A DNA stretch of 64,000 bases from Neoechinorhynchus agilis (lineage: Eukaryota > Acanthocephala), in contig CM121343.1 of NCBI GenBank assembly GCA_051530055.1, positions 3,968,001 to 4,032,000 of the forward strand, read 5' to 3'. The first letter of the stretch is position 1; each line of letters begins with the position of its first letter. A program made the position numbers and the translations under genes. The notes under the pieces were generated by a model. It saw only the letters and a list, made by a program, of their open reading frames with translations. It ran no database searches and was not told the DNA's origin. This document shows positions 1 to 11,589 of the stretch, in pieces.

Positions 1-349
1 TATTCTTTTTTAATTGCCATGTAGTTTACGGCTACGATGAACAAAAATTGTATAAAAACGGTTATTTATGGGGATGATATTAGTGCTATTCCTTTACAAA
101 TAATGCTTGGGAAATTACAGTTCTATTAAAAGAACTCTTAGATTTTATTACTAGGCAATCTTCGATGATGGCCCTTCATCTGAACCCCCAACAAAACGAA
201 AGTTATGGCCGTGGATGATAGCAGCTATATAAATAAGAAACTCAAGTCAATAATACGAAATAAATTTCTGCCTATTTTAGACCAAGATAACGTAGTCGAT
301 AACAGTTTTAACAAGGGAAATACATTTAACAAAGGTTGGCATTTTTAGG
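1..349. other. No recognisable gene
   Basis: AT-rich sequence upstream of the LINE open reading frame. I see no coding exon, repeat or RNA gene here; it may include the 5' untranslated part of the LINE. Confidence 0.4.
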
Positions 350-2550
350 GTGCATGGGCCCATTGGTTCCCGGTGTCCTGGCTCGTACCAACCTTTCCCA
401 TCTCGGCCGAGCATTTATGCATCCTTATCTTTATCGCGACCGGCTAAACCTAACGAGAGCTTGTCGCCAAACTGTCAAACCCCATCTTTGGAATCCCTTT
501 CCCGGGTTTTACCAACAACAATTTTAAAGCACATTCCCAAGGGGGCAAGAACCCAGGTGGCACAATCACACACAAATCTATTGCAACGTTGTGCTGAGAA
601 CAATGAGGATATTGATTGGGTAAAGCTTTTTGCTTTCCCCCGCCTTGTTTTCAGCTCTAGCAACTCAATATCGGGGAATTTGACATCCAACATTAAAAAT
701 AGGCTAGTGGAGTTCGACGCGAATTTAAAGAGAATGACCGAATCCTCAGCGACTCCCAAAAATTCGTCCAGTAAAAGCCGTAAACACGGCACAGTCCGGC
801 CACTGGGTCAACGCGTATCGGCGAAGCTCGCAGACGGGGATGTTCGCGGTGCGGTTCGGCTTCTAGCCTCAACTGAAGATTTTGCGCCAAATCATGGCAC
901 AACTTTTGAGGCTCTATTAAAGTTGCATCCGTCATCGGAGTCGAACTCCATCAATTTTACACCAACTGCTCAGGCTTCCCGAGCAAATAGTTTAGAAATA
1001 AGGAAAGCTGTGTCCTCCTTCGCCAATGGCTCAGGACACGGGCCGGATGGCTTGCGTCCACAGCACCTCAAAGACATGATGTCTTTTTCTACAGGTGCTT
1101 CGGGAATAGCCCTCGGAACTGCTTTGCTTAAAATAGTTGATATTTTCATCGAGGGCTCCATTGGCAATTTGGCTACACATCTTTTCTTTGGCGCCTCTTT
1201 GTGTGCTTTGTCCAAGAAAGATGGTGGGATTCGTCCCATCGCCATTGGCTGCACTTTGCGTAGGTTAGCCGCGAAAGTTTTATGCAGGAGAATCTCCGAT
1301 GAAACGGGAGAATTTTTGAGACCCTGTCAGTTAGGTTGCTGCACTCCTTGTGGAGTTGAAGCGGTCGTGCATGCTCTGCGAAAATTTATCCCCCAAAGAA
1401 CAAAGCCAACAGCAATTCTGAAAATAGATTTTAAAAATGCTTTCAATACCTTAAAAAGGGAAATAATGTTAAAAGCGATTGTGGATGTCGTCCCAGAGGC
1501 TTACCCCTATTTCTGGAGAGCATACGCTAAACATACGCCACTGCTGTACAACGACAAAATAATTTGGTCGCAGAGCGGTGTACAACAGGGAGATCCACTC
1601 GGCCCCATAGGCTTCTCCGTCGCAGTAAATGATCTTGCCCATTCAATGTTTTCTTCTTTCAACGCTTGGTACTTGGACGATGCCACACTCGGTGACGATC
1701 CAAGTGTTGTTTTGAGCGACCTTCAAAGGATCGTGAATGAAGCTGACCGCTTGGGAATAGAAATAAATCCCCAAAAATGCGAACTTCTCATCCTGAACGC
1801 AACTGAAAACGAGCGCTCTCAAATCTCTAGCGATTTTGAATCAGTTGCTCCTGGTCTAGGTTTGATCACCCTTGACTAGCTCACACTCCTCGGGAGCTGC
1901 GTTCTTGCTAAGAATGTTGCGAAGGACCTGCACGCACAAATCCCGAAAATGGAGTTGTTCTGCGGCCGAACTTCTGAGCTTTCGGCACATGAGGGTCTCT
2001 TCTTGATCAAGAATTGCCTCTATATGCCGAAATTGCTTCATAAGCTAAGAGCACCTCCATGTTTCGGAGAAGACAAATTGTTAGGAGAGCTCGACGGGGT
2101 AATTCGTAAGCAGCTGGGACATATATTGAATGTCAAATTTTCTGACACAGGTTGGCGACAGGCTATGTTTCCCACGGCTTATGGTGGTTTGGGAGTTCGC
2201 ACCACTTCAGACGTCGCTTTACCTGCCTTCCTCTCCTCTTGCCGGGCAAGTAAAGTCTATGTCGATGCCATTTTAGGCACATCAGTGAAGGATTTGATCT
2301 TTGCCACGGGATTATCTCAATGGCATCAATTGACAGGCATCAATCAGCTCCCCGCAAATGAGTGCAAACAGTCGTCTTGGGACATTCATCTTGTTCAGAA
2401 GATTCACAACTCTTTCAAAGATCTTCTGGATGAGGTGTCTCAGGTCCGGCTGGTAGCCTGTTCCACGAAGGAGTCGGGAGCGTGGCTGAATGCTCTCCTT
2501 GTAGGTAAACTTGGAAATCTCCTTGCTGACTCTTTACTTTTACGAGTACA
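350..2550 (+). mobile_element. Non-LTR retrotransposon (LINE) reverse transcriptase, interrupted by one in-frame stop and cut at its 3' end
   Basis: The long open frame encodes a LINE-type reverse transcriptase. Visible motifs are the fingers signature ALSKKDGGIRPIAIG, motif A KIDFKNAFNTLKR (catalytic Asp), motif B SGVQQGDPLGP and motif C WYLDDATLGD (catalytic Asp pair). The frame runs to a TAG at 1877-1879 and continues in the same frame past it (SAHEGLFLIKNC, then SGAWLNALLVGKLG), so the TAG is a point nonsense change rather than a frameshift. The conserved C-terminal block of this family (FVPxxVET...GDxR...FLxQ...LAxQRxNA), seen in fragments near 20.5 and 39.7 kb, is missing; homology stops near 2545, where an unrelated decayed gene begins on the other strand. 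The copy should be inactive on its own. The exact clade was not assigned. Confidence 0.88.
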
Positions 2551-2553
2551 GGT

Positions 2554-3584
2554 TCAATCAAGTCTATATTTATCGGTTGCTACGCTATTGATAATCTTTG
2601 CTAAGAGTTCATCGAATTGTGATACTTGAAATTCTTGCGCTGTCATTCCTTTTGACATGATTTTTGGGAACAACCGGCGTATCCAGTCTAAATGCCTTGC
2701 CATACTATAAAGTTCAATGCGCAATCTTCTACAGTAAAAGGACAAATCGTGATTAATTGCCTTGGATGAATCCTCGGTATTTTCAATGGCCTTGCCACTT
2801 TTTTAACTTTGCGATCATTCTGCAGATTTATAAAGCTTCGTTTTTCTCGAAAATGATTTTTTTGCTTCAATATTAAAGACACATTTACGACATTTTGGGA
2901 TAGCATTAACGACGTGCTTCTGATCAAAATATTCAGGCGTTTTCTCTTATTTATCATCGACGATATTGATCGATTTCTCGGAATGATGTTCTTAGCTCAT
3001 GTTCAATGAGCGCGTTCTCTTCGGCGAGGCTTTCAACTCCTCAGAGCTCGTTGCAGCGGCTAATCGCGCATCTCACATTGTTTCACGAACTCGTTGGCCA
3101 ATTTTTGTATTAGATGTTTATACCGAATGTTTTTGTATTAAAGTTCATCTGGTGCAGCATCGGAACAATTCCTGAGAGCTGGATTTCACCCGCTGGAAAT
3201 TCTCTATACATAATTTCTCCCAATACTCGGCATACCCAATTCCCGCTGATTATTGTAAAACTTTCGTCAATGTGCGTTTCTCCTCTTAGTTTCCTTATGG
3301 CTTACCGGCTTTTGCTAATTTCAGCCGAGCCTTTAAAAATCTTTTCGTTACCGCGTTCAGCCTCTGAGTTAACCTTTCTTCGGAATACACTGATGTTTGA
3401 GGATGATTCGACTTTAACTTCATGACTCGTATACCGTGCCGGACGATGATGTTTCATTTTTCCTTTTGCGGTTGGTTACACTTTTGTCTTCGGTTAAAGC
3501 TCTCGTCATATCTGGAGCTGATTGAGCATTCACAAGTCGAGTTTTCTTCTCGTCTTCGATACTCGCTTCTTTAGCCTTGTTCAT
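2554..3584 (-). pseudogene. Decayed or heavily split unknown protein gene
   Basis: Reading the minus strand from an ATG at 3584 gives a series of protein-like segments in changing frames: a Lys/Glu-rich start (MNKAKEASIEDEKK), then SVYSEERLTQRLNAVTKRF, GYAEYWEKLCIENFQRVKSS, YKNIRYKHLIQKLANEFVKQ, a coiled-coil-like LAEENALIEHELRTSFREI, a Cys-containing AIPKCRKCVFNIEAKKS, and an end RLRIELYSMARHLDWIRRLF to a stop at 2554. Two junctions can be explained by GT-AG introns of about 60-68 nt. Others cannot, and stops fall inside otherwise continuous frames (after DEL near 3140, and twice near 2800-2815). This favours a decaying gene, although undetected tiny introns or sequence errors are possible. 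No family recognised. It abuts the broken 3' edge of the LINE. Confidence 0.4.
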
Positions 3585-4084
3585 CGATAGGACTTTGATG
3601 TGAGTGATGTGAGTTGCACTTAATCGAGATCGAAGTTAGGTGGATATGCAGATATTTGCAATCCACAAAAAAAATTAAACAATTTGTAGAAGGAAAAATC
3701 ACAAAATTTACGGAAGCTCGATTAATTCTGCACAGAACCGAAAATGTTCTTAATATTAGGGTTGACCAATGATAAAAAAAAGATGAACGAGAAAGCCTAT
3801 TTGATCTATATTTTGACTTCATTTATGCCAAATATAAGCGCAAATTAGACATATTAAACTTCACAAAGTGTGTGAAATATAAAAATATAGACGGAAAATT
3901 ATCAGGGTGGCGAAAAACCTGACATTTGACCTGAAGAGGTTCACGTGCTTACTTTGGGAGATGGGAGACAAGGAACATATATTCCAATTGATTTTTAAGC
4001 TCTTCACTAAGTCATCTGAAATGGAAAAAGGTTTAGGTTGCCCTGATTAGGGTAAATATATAAACTTCATTTTATAACCGCATC
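3585..4084. other. No recognisable gene
   Basis: AT-rich spacer between the decayed gene and a small membrane-protein frame. Nothing supportable seen on either strand. Confidence 0.4.
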
Positions 4085-4150
4085 TTGTCGTTGCTTAGTA
4101 ACGCGTGGAATGATTCGTCGCATATTAAGATTGGCGAACAAGAAAATCAG

Positions 4151-4342
4151 ATGGCTACCAATAAACAGTCGAATGATATTGAGAAGCGTAAACCAATCAC
4201 TGAGGAGAAAACGGAATATTCTGAATATAGGGACATCTTGATAATAATTACGATTATGCTTATTGTCCTTTTAATAGCAGCTATCGTTCTCATGGGCCAG
4301 AAGCTAAAACGAGGTTGGAAAGAACTTTTTTTTGGAGGTTAA
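4151..4342 (+). CDS. Small single-pass membrane protein, unknown
   Basis: From ATG 4151 the frame encodes 63 residues: a charged hydrophilic N-terminus (MATNKQSNDIEKRKPITEEK), then a hydrophobic span of about 22 residues (DILIIITIMLIVLLIAAIVL) followed by a basic tail (KLKRGWKELFFGG). The frame is open upstream to about 4085, where a TTGCTTAG could be a splice acceptor, so a 5' exon may be missing. The layout fits a single-pass tail-anchored or type I/III micro-membrane protein. No family recognised. Confidence is limited because short AT-rich frames often look hydrophobic by chance. Confidence 0.35.
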   Translation: MATNKQSNDIEKRKPITEEKTEYSEYRDILIIITIMLIVLLIAAIVLMGQKLKRGWKELFFGG

Positions 4343-6420
4343 TTTGATATAAGAGATTAAAAACATAAATTTTTCGTCTTGAGGTGCCGAAAGAGTGAGG
4401 GTGTTCACAGAAAGCGATTTGTCATCTTCCCGACCTTCTTATAGACAGGTTGTAGGTACAAAGGTAGTTAGACTTGGTTTCGCAGAATAATCATTGAAGC
4501 GAAAATGATGCATCGGGCAATCGGAAAAGTTTAAATCCAAAACCAAGACGGTTTAATCAATTCAAGTTTTGTCACGATCAAGAAACAAAAAGGACAGTTA
4601 AAGTAGTATAACTTAAGCTAAAAAGAACACGGAATGGAAATACCAACCTCGAAAATATCCAGCTTTTGCCAATTTCTCGACAGAATGACTTATTGGTCCG
4701 ATAAGAGGTAATATCGTATAGCACAACGTTTCTCCACGCTTCTTCTTACCAAAAAAATCGACCGAAAGCACAGGCTCAGCGTAATGTGGATGTTAGTTTC
4801 ATTAATTCCATTGCCATTTCTTAGTGTAGCAAAGAATCAGTAACATTGGATCCTTAAATAGTTCATTCATTAACGAGAACTCTACAATTAAATAGGCAAG
4901 AAAATTGCATCCGGATGTTCTGTGGTAACGAATCGTTCCTTATTCGGAAATAATCAGTATGTTTTACATTTTTATGATTGACTAAACCCATCTTAGTTCC
5001 AGATTCATCCCATAAAAGTTCATAGATTAATAATACACAACAAAATGCTTAATTTATGTATCGCTTTTGAAAGGCCAGGAGTAGGTGGCAGTTCTAGATA
5101 AAGTATTTGATCGAATCATGGCGTCGTAGTATTTTGATTGTGATCGCTCGCTACCTTTACGGTTCTAGATTGGATCAAAGAAAGTGTCTCAGAGCTTTCG
5201 AACGTTTACAACGTGCAAGGAAAATTAAGGAACTTCACAGTTTTATAGGTTAACTAAGAACGGAAAGCAAAATGTCAGTGTCTTATCCATTGCACGAGGA
5301 GCTAGTTCTGTGAACTTGTTCAAATCAGAATTTGAGATTTCTTTTGATTTTTCGGCTCATCATGAAATTGATTTCTATCTAGCAGGAATTGGTGATGAAG
5401 ATATAATTTCGATCTTATTAATTAAATGAATTTTTTGCGCAAAAAATAACATTGCGGCCAGCATTTTGGCCAGCGCCGATGAATGGGAGCGTTGATTAAC
5501 AAATTATAAAACCTTTTAAGAACTTATTAAATTGGACGGTCTTTCAAAAATTAAACGAATTACATACATCTTAATTACCGAGGCTCTAGAAATTGTTTAG
5601 TGAAGATTAAATAATATCTCTCGAAAAATACCTTAAACACCGGTTCAATTCTAAGTACTGATTTCGTTAATTTTCAACCAAACTGCGTATGCAGCATCAA
5701 ACTAGCAATAGAAAACAAAACGTCTTTGAAGCTAAGACAGTTGCGTAGCAATTTAGGAAACGAGATATGTTAAAATTGTATTGTGTTTTTCATTTCACTT
5801 AAGTATTTGAATCATTTTAAATGATAAGATACCCAAAAATGATCAAGAAAAAAAGAACACTATTTGAATTCATTAACTTAAAGCGAAATAAACATTCTGA
5901 ATTTGTACTAGTGCAGCACAAAATAGGGGTAAAATATATTGAATATGGTTTTAGAATCACAAAAATTTTCAAACATTTGTTGGTCCTAAAGGAGACCGCC
6001 CTTCATTATTTCATGCGATAACCAAATTACCCTCAGAATAACCTAATATCCGACATGCATTTAGCAGTGCACGGGAAACATAATACGGAGATAGTCATTT
6101 GTGAAAAAGTGTTCCTTTGGGTTCTGATAGCCAGTTTAGGATAACGGGTAAGTGTCCCATTTGGCATTATCTGTACCATATTTTTGCACCTCAACTGCGC
6201 AGTGTATTCTTGTCCAACAAGTCGGACGCCACTTTTAAAGTGCGAGAATTGAATTTCCATTTTCTATAATAGATGCCGTCTGTCCACTTTCTCGGTTAAA
6301 AGCGGAGGTAAAAATTGCAGGGGACATGGGGGATCCGTTTAATTACGAATCTTCACATAAAATCGTACTATTTAAATACAATTCTAAAAAAGTAATCGTG
6401 TGAGTGCATCGTAAATTCGG
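4343..6420. other. Gene-poor AT-rich stretch
   Basis: About 2 kb with only short frames (for example 5821-6021 and 6033-6260 minus) that show no domain, splice structure or composition arguing for coding. I see no repeat array here. Confidence 0.4.
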
Positions 6421-6421
6421 G

Positions 6422-6556
6422 TTTTTATGTGGAAGTGGGGAATTGAAATATTTCGTCCAATCACACAAGTTTTTTCAAGACGCATAATGTGATTGGACGA
6501 AATATTTCAATTAAAGTCATTCTTTGATATATAATTTTTATCCACTTCCACATACT
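6422..6556. repeat. Inverted repeat (hairpin), arms about 45 bp
   Basis: The stretch GTGGAAGTGGGGAATTGAAA...TATTTCGTCCAATCACAC is matched in reverse complement by GTGATTGGACGAAATATTTC...CCACTTCCACAT further right, with about 25 bp between the inner arms. It is MITE-like, with no ORF inside. Confidence 0.7.
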
Positions 6557-7635
6557 GATGGATTTTATCTTTAATTCGGGTGACAAAAATTTTACATGGA
6601 AATAATTCCGTTTTAATGTATGGCCAAAAACGTTTTAACGTGTAAAAGTACATTTCATTGTGCTTAAATTTACAAGACGCTCTTGAACATAGTAAAATCC
6701 ATAGGTGTCAATTGATCCCATTCTCCACATTGAACGCGCGTACGCTATTTTCGAAACGACGGCCGCCGCCGCCGCTTTTTCACCAATACAAAAAACGCTT
6801 ACACGCCGCACTTACCATGATGGATTTGGTGTAATTTAAGTTTGACATCGAATAATAGTGTTCGGTAGTTAACTAATGCTGTACTAGGGCCGGTCCTCCT
6901 CCTCCTTGGAAAGCGCTATAATTAATGAAGCGGAGCATGATCCACCTCATTTCACTCTGTTGTTAGTGTGCAGTAAACTTAAACCGTCAGCAGTTGCTGC
7001 GTGCAATAGAAATTTCGGCCTCACAATCCACCTCAACCGAATGTTGCTCTTGACTTAAGAATGCTCATTACCTGTTGTTGTATAAAGATTCATCCCAGGT
7101 CCATCATTTTTTTTGGATCGGACTAAATATGAATCTAGATATTTTCTCCAGAAATCTGAACAAAGTTATGCTCAAAAGAGATCTAGTACTTCTTCAACTG
7201 TCTGATAGGAATGATAGCGACCGTGCTATAGACATACTTGAGATATGTCTAAGAAGCATCCAGTCTGACCGCCACCGCTAAAACCGACCGTGGGTTTTGA
7301 GAGTTGTTGTTTTTGGAACCTTTTTTGTGTGTGTGTGTGTAGTACTGGCAGAGCCGTGTGCGCGCGCATGTGACCAGTCCACAATCTCGCTTTGGGGTTC
7401 CGTCGTACGGTTTCAGTCTATCCAAACTTGCGCAATCCTTACTTTTCGCCAGTCTTCTGTCATCGGAAAATCACCATCTCGCTTCTTCTTCTCCTCTAAA
7501 TTGATATCAGGTTTCGGGTGGTACAAGTCGCGGCTTGGCCCTTCTACAAGACAACCACCGCCACTCCCGACATTTGTAGAGAACAAACGACAAATCGAAA
7601 CCTTTGTCGGTTTAGAAATAGTACTTTCATGCAAT
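6557..7635. other. Upstream region of OSTM1, no clear gene
   Basis: Contains a GC-rich patch with GCCGCCGCCGCCGC near 6765 and a GTGTGT run near 7325. Frames at 7075-7281 and 7297-7635 are open but lack domains. The second is in frame with the OSTM1 start, so it may be 5' leader read-through rather than coding. Promoter elements for OSTM1 probably lie here but none can be named. Confidence 0.4.
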
Positions 7636-8614
7636 ATGTGGATCTTCCATTACGTCCTATTGTTCACAATAAGCTTTAAAGAGACCCAGAACTCACCTAC
7701 TGACATTTCATCTGCTTCTAATTCGTCAACAGTTCATTTCAACGAATCCGATTGCTTAAATTTGGCCTATGTTATTAATAACGAAGTCACATCGCTCGCA
7801 AAATGTATGATCGATTCAGCAATGGATAATTCTTATAAAATCTGTACAATTTGTGTCCGCGATTATCTAAAAGTCTTGACGCGAGAAAGGCTTCTATCAA
7901 ACGTAAGTTCTTTTTTTTACATCGATTTCTAATCCGTCATTTTAGGTAGTTCAAGAAACCAAAATACCATGCGAGACATTTTTGGCGGCGAAAATGGGTA
8001 CACCCAGTATAATTACTGAACACATCAAGTTCTTTATGATGATGTGGGATAAATTTAAATGTCACGGTAAACATTTTAATATTTTAAGAGTTTCCTATAT
8101 TTTCAAAAATCGTAAGATTGTATCGATGATGAGTTTGGGATACCGAATGCAATAACGACTCGAGATTTCAAGGCAATCGAAATGTTAGATGAATGTGTTC
8201 AAAATTGTTCATTTGAGGTATTAATCATACTCTCGTATCGATCAATAGTTATTCTACCTTTCACTTAAGACGAGCACAAGTATGAGGAGAAAAACTAAGA
8301 AAGCTAGAGGCAATGTAGATTCCATTTTATTCTTTGCTTCATACGCTCGGTGCAATATACTTCATCGATCTCTTTTGGATACATTGGGGAATCCCAGAAA
8401 AGCTAAAAATCGATGTTTTGATCTTACGAACAGGTATAATGCCGTCACAAAGAAATGGATTGATTCGAGCTGTTATCGGGACTTGAGAGAGCATCGATTT
8501 TCATTCACCGCTTATTTTGTCGCTGCATCATTGATTTTGACTATAATATTTGTCATTGGCTACTCATGGCATCAATGTAAGCGCCGGAGTGCAGGTAAAT
8601 GGCGCTTCTTTTGA
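7636..8614 (+). CDS. Osteopetrosis-associated transmembrane protein 1 (OSTM1) homologue
   Basis: In other animals OSTM1 is the heavily glycosylated beta subunit of the lysosomal ClC-7 chloride/proton antiporter. Four exons are visible: 7636-7902, then introns at 7903-7945 (43 nt), about 8069-8117 and about 8218-8269, all GT-AG. The product starts with a signal peptide (MWIFHYVLLFTISFK). It then shows the family order: DCLNL, CTICVRDYL, a Cys-Glu after the first intron (PCETFLAAKMG), WDKFKCHDC, DECVQNC, then NRCFDLTNRYNAVTKKW with a final lumenal Cys, a single transmembrane helix (YFVAASLILTIIFVIGYSWH) and a short basic tail. The spaced cysteines match the OSTM1 lumenal domain. The frame stops at 8614. 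A GTAAGC donor after WHQ (near 8577) could instead splice to a CAG at about 8643, giving a different short tail. Confidence 0.78.
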
Positions 8615-9139
8615 TAAGCAATCCCTCTTGTGTAACCTGTCAGCGGCGGCACCCGAGCACCTATAACCAATACAATCATCTATCGCAATCTAACCCATCA
8701 TAACCATCGATCTTTGTGTATTGTAGCCCATTGGTGACGACGGCAACGTTGATGCCATAACAATAAGACTGCATAAAAACCTATTGTATTCTTCATTTAA
8801 TGTTGTGCGCCACTCTTGTATCATTGCAGAGGTGGGTGAAAATGGTAGCTGCGAGTGTGTTATATTTCGCAATAAAATGATGCCCACATTATGAGCAACT
8901 ACTAAAACCTGATCTGACTACTTTAAGAAATGCAAGAAAATTGGAATTTTTGTTTAGGCTCGAAACGTTTCTGAAAGCGGACACTAAATTATGCCAATAA
9001 CTTTGATAAAAAGCGCTAATAACCGCACTGGAGAATCATTGTAATCCGAACAGTTATTGAGAAAATCAATACGGTGCATATTCGGATCTATAAATTTATG
9101 CACTCGATCCCTAGCGAACTTCTTCGCATCTATCGACCT

Positions 9140-9346
9140 CAGATTGGGATATTGCTTTTGTCAACGAAAATAAAAACACGGACTTGTACTGGAAATTCCG
9201 AAGAGTTTAAGAGAATTTTGATTTTTTTATCTACACAACCATTTGATACGTCTAAGACTCGCAATATTCAAGAGCAATCCCAATGGCCGACGCTTCACGA
9301 AAAGAATCAACGCCTGCTCATGGAAAATAGTATCTTAAAGCAATAA
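9140..9346 (+). CDS. Possible 3' exons of an unknown gene
   Basis: A segment reading DWDIAFVNENKNTDLYWKFR is followed by a canonical GT-AG intron (9205-9256, 52 nt). In phase, this joins TRNIQEQSQWPTLHEKNQ... ending at TAA 9346. A CTCAG at about 9139 could be the acceptor of the first exon. The 5' exons were not found; protein-like frames on both strands at 8690-8895 may or may not belong to it. No family recognised. Confidence 0.3.
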   Translation, partial: QIGILLLSTKIKTRTCTGNSEEFKRILIFLSTQPFDTSKTRNIQEQSQWPTLHEKNQRLLMENSILKQ

Positions 9347-10368
9347 AAAGAAATCTCATTCCAGAGTAATTCTGGGATGATCATAGTTGAACCTGCCTGC
9401 GCTTTATCATAGTAAAATTAAGATCCATCTCCGCTGATGGATTTAAGTGAAACAAAAATGAAATTATTAAGAACACCTTATGAGAAAGCAGAAAAAACAA
9501 TCACATCCTTGCAGTACAACTTAACACCTACAGCTTTTTAAGAATCGAATGATATTTGAAGTTTCGGTACATAGTAAATGATTCAGAGATTGTCCCGCAT
9601 GTTCGATTGGTGATTTTTGATACGAAAATAATTGTTGGGGTTCGTCCAATAAAAATACGCCCGCAATTTCGATTGCCAAAAAAACTTTTCATGTCAAACA
9701 GGAAACATCGGTTCAATATTGGTATCTTCAGGATAGTACGCGAATATGTTGATTAAAGATTCAAATTCCATTCGAGAAGGCACATCATCCGCAAATGTGA
9801 CAAAAATGAACAGTGTTCACAATTTCCGGTTGCTCGTAACACGCAGCAAATGTGTAATCTAAGAAATGATAAGCTAAAGTGAGACCAGACAAGTATACTT
9901 ACCCAAGTCGTATCGATCACCAAACTTTGAATTATGGTGCCATTGTAGATGGAGCACACGTCGTTATTAGTCCTTTCGCAATGACATCTAAGAAGATTTG
10001 AGATGCGTGTGTAGAAGATGAGTGGATGCTATAGTAAATCACAAGTCGTAGACAGGTTGCTATCATACTCCATTAACGTCCCGAAACTGATCTAGTTTTC
10101 CGCTATTGACTGGTTGATTTAAGAAGCTACAAAGGTGGCACTAATACGAAATAGGATTACAAAAGGCGCGACTCATTGCCATCCACGTTTCACTTCTTCC
10201 AATCTAACACATTATCCGATCAATTTAGGCAAAACTCTTACAGACGAACACTATCTATCATCCTTGCAAAGTGCATGGTGTTGATAGTCTCATGAAATGC
10301 TACCTTTCTCTGCATCTGATGACAACAACGCCGCAGCCTAGTATACACCACCATTTTGTTTGCCTTTT
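9347..10368. other. Mostly unassigned; possible minus-strand coding remnant at 9722-9975
   Basis: On the minus strand, VCSIYNGTIIQSLVIDTTW ends at a GTAAGT donor (45-nt GT-AG intron, about 9857-9901). It joins ITHLLRVTSNRKL, a TGA, then FADDVPSRMEFESLINIFAY to a stop near 9705. The in-frame TGA makes a decayed gene the simplest reading. Nothing else is supportable here. Confidence 0.25.
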
Positions 10369-10915
10369 ATGAATCGATTAAAACAGAGAATGTACAATTC
10401 ACCTCTTTGGAGGTTCTTGCATCGGCTAAGACTCCGGATAAAACGAACGAAATGTGACCCTGAAAATGATAATTTCTATGAGACACTTAGTCTAAGGTCG
10501 GATGATGAAGACGCTTGTGCGCCGTATTTAGGTGAGATTATAAAAAGGTTACCTTACTGACACATTGGGCTTTTGTCATTTTTAAAAATCAGAACTTACA
10601 AGGTCTTCAACAGTACGAAGGAAAAAAACCTGGCACCAAAACGATTGTCCAAACAAACGTACCTCGAAAACGGAAAGCATCTTCACTCAAAGAAGTTTAT
10701 CAGAGTATGTCGAACTTCAAAGGGCCTTTTCATTTGTACACCTCTATTCAGCTCAGTTCTCTTCCCGGACCTGTTCAGTTTACCGCCAATCAGAGCTCTC
10801 GATGGAAAACCGATCGATTTCAATCATAACAATAGCCAAAAGCAAGGACATTATACCAACTTATACCAATTATGAATACCGATGCTCGGACATCAGGGTG
10901 ACCACTCAATCATGA
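10369..10915 (+). CDS. Two-exon unknown protein, 161 aa
   Basis: Exon 1 (10369-10531) starts at ATG with an Arg/Lys-rich segment (NRLKQRMYNSPLWRFLHRL) and an acidic DDEDACAPYL. A GTGAGA donor and a TCAG acceptor bound a 61-nt intron (10532-10592), and exon 2 (10593-10915) continues in phase, giving 486 coding nt in total. Exon 2 is basic and Ser/Thr-rich (TRSSTVRRKKTWHQND, LSEYVELQRAFSFVHLYS) and ends at TGA 10913-10915. All three frames of exon 2 are open over more than 200 nt; the splice phase selects this one. No domain or family recognised. Confidence 0.45.
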
Positions 10916-11580
10916 TCCACACAAATTAAGATTTCATCAGCGAAAAATGCTAAAGATGTGAGAAATCTAAGTTGGCATCGGTCACTCATTAGGTTCAAAA
11001 CTAAGAATACCATAAAAACCCACTCTTTACGGTACTCGTCTTTTGCTACTGACTCACGCAATATCAGAATCAAAATAAGCCATCGAACTAGTTAGCAATT
11101 CCATTTCGGTAATGAAGCGTCTTTTTGTCAATGAAGGACTTTGGATTTTGTTTTAAACCTAAAATTCCATGTGCTTAACTGTACTCATTTGAAATCTGAT
11201 TTTTGCGAAGAAACCCCATAGTCATTCTCAATCTGGCGTTAATTATTTCAAATATAACGGCTCTGTTGCGATATCCGGATTAAAATTTGTTATCAATCTT
11301 TTCCTGATAATCTTTTAAAGCTTCAAATTCGAAACACAAAAAACACAGCCTAGTTCTTTTAAAAGCAAAGCACCTTTTGTAGCTACATTTTCTAAATTTA
11401 CTTGTTAGATCTGCAACATAGACCTTGCGTATAATAGAAATATTTTTAATTAATCAGAAATTTATTAGAAACAAACCGACACACTACGTAAGTTAGTAGT
11501 CGTTAACTTTCTTAAAAACTATCCGGGGCATTTTTAGTAGCCTTTAATAATGGTAGGATTATTTCAATGTGTGGCCTTTT
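10916..11580. other. No recognisable gene
   Basis: AT-rich spacer before the SINE cluster. Nothing supportable seen. Confidence 0.4.
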
Positions 11581-11589
11581 ATCACACGG

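Noticed and set aside
9790-9810. In-frame TGA as a possible selenocysteine codon in the minus-strand fragment
   Set aside because: No complete gene, no recognised selenoprotein family and no visible SECIS element; a decayed reading frame is simpler.
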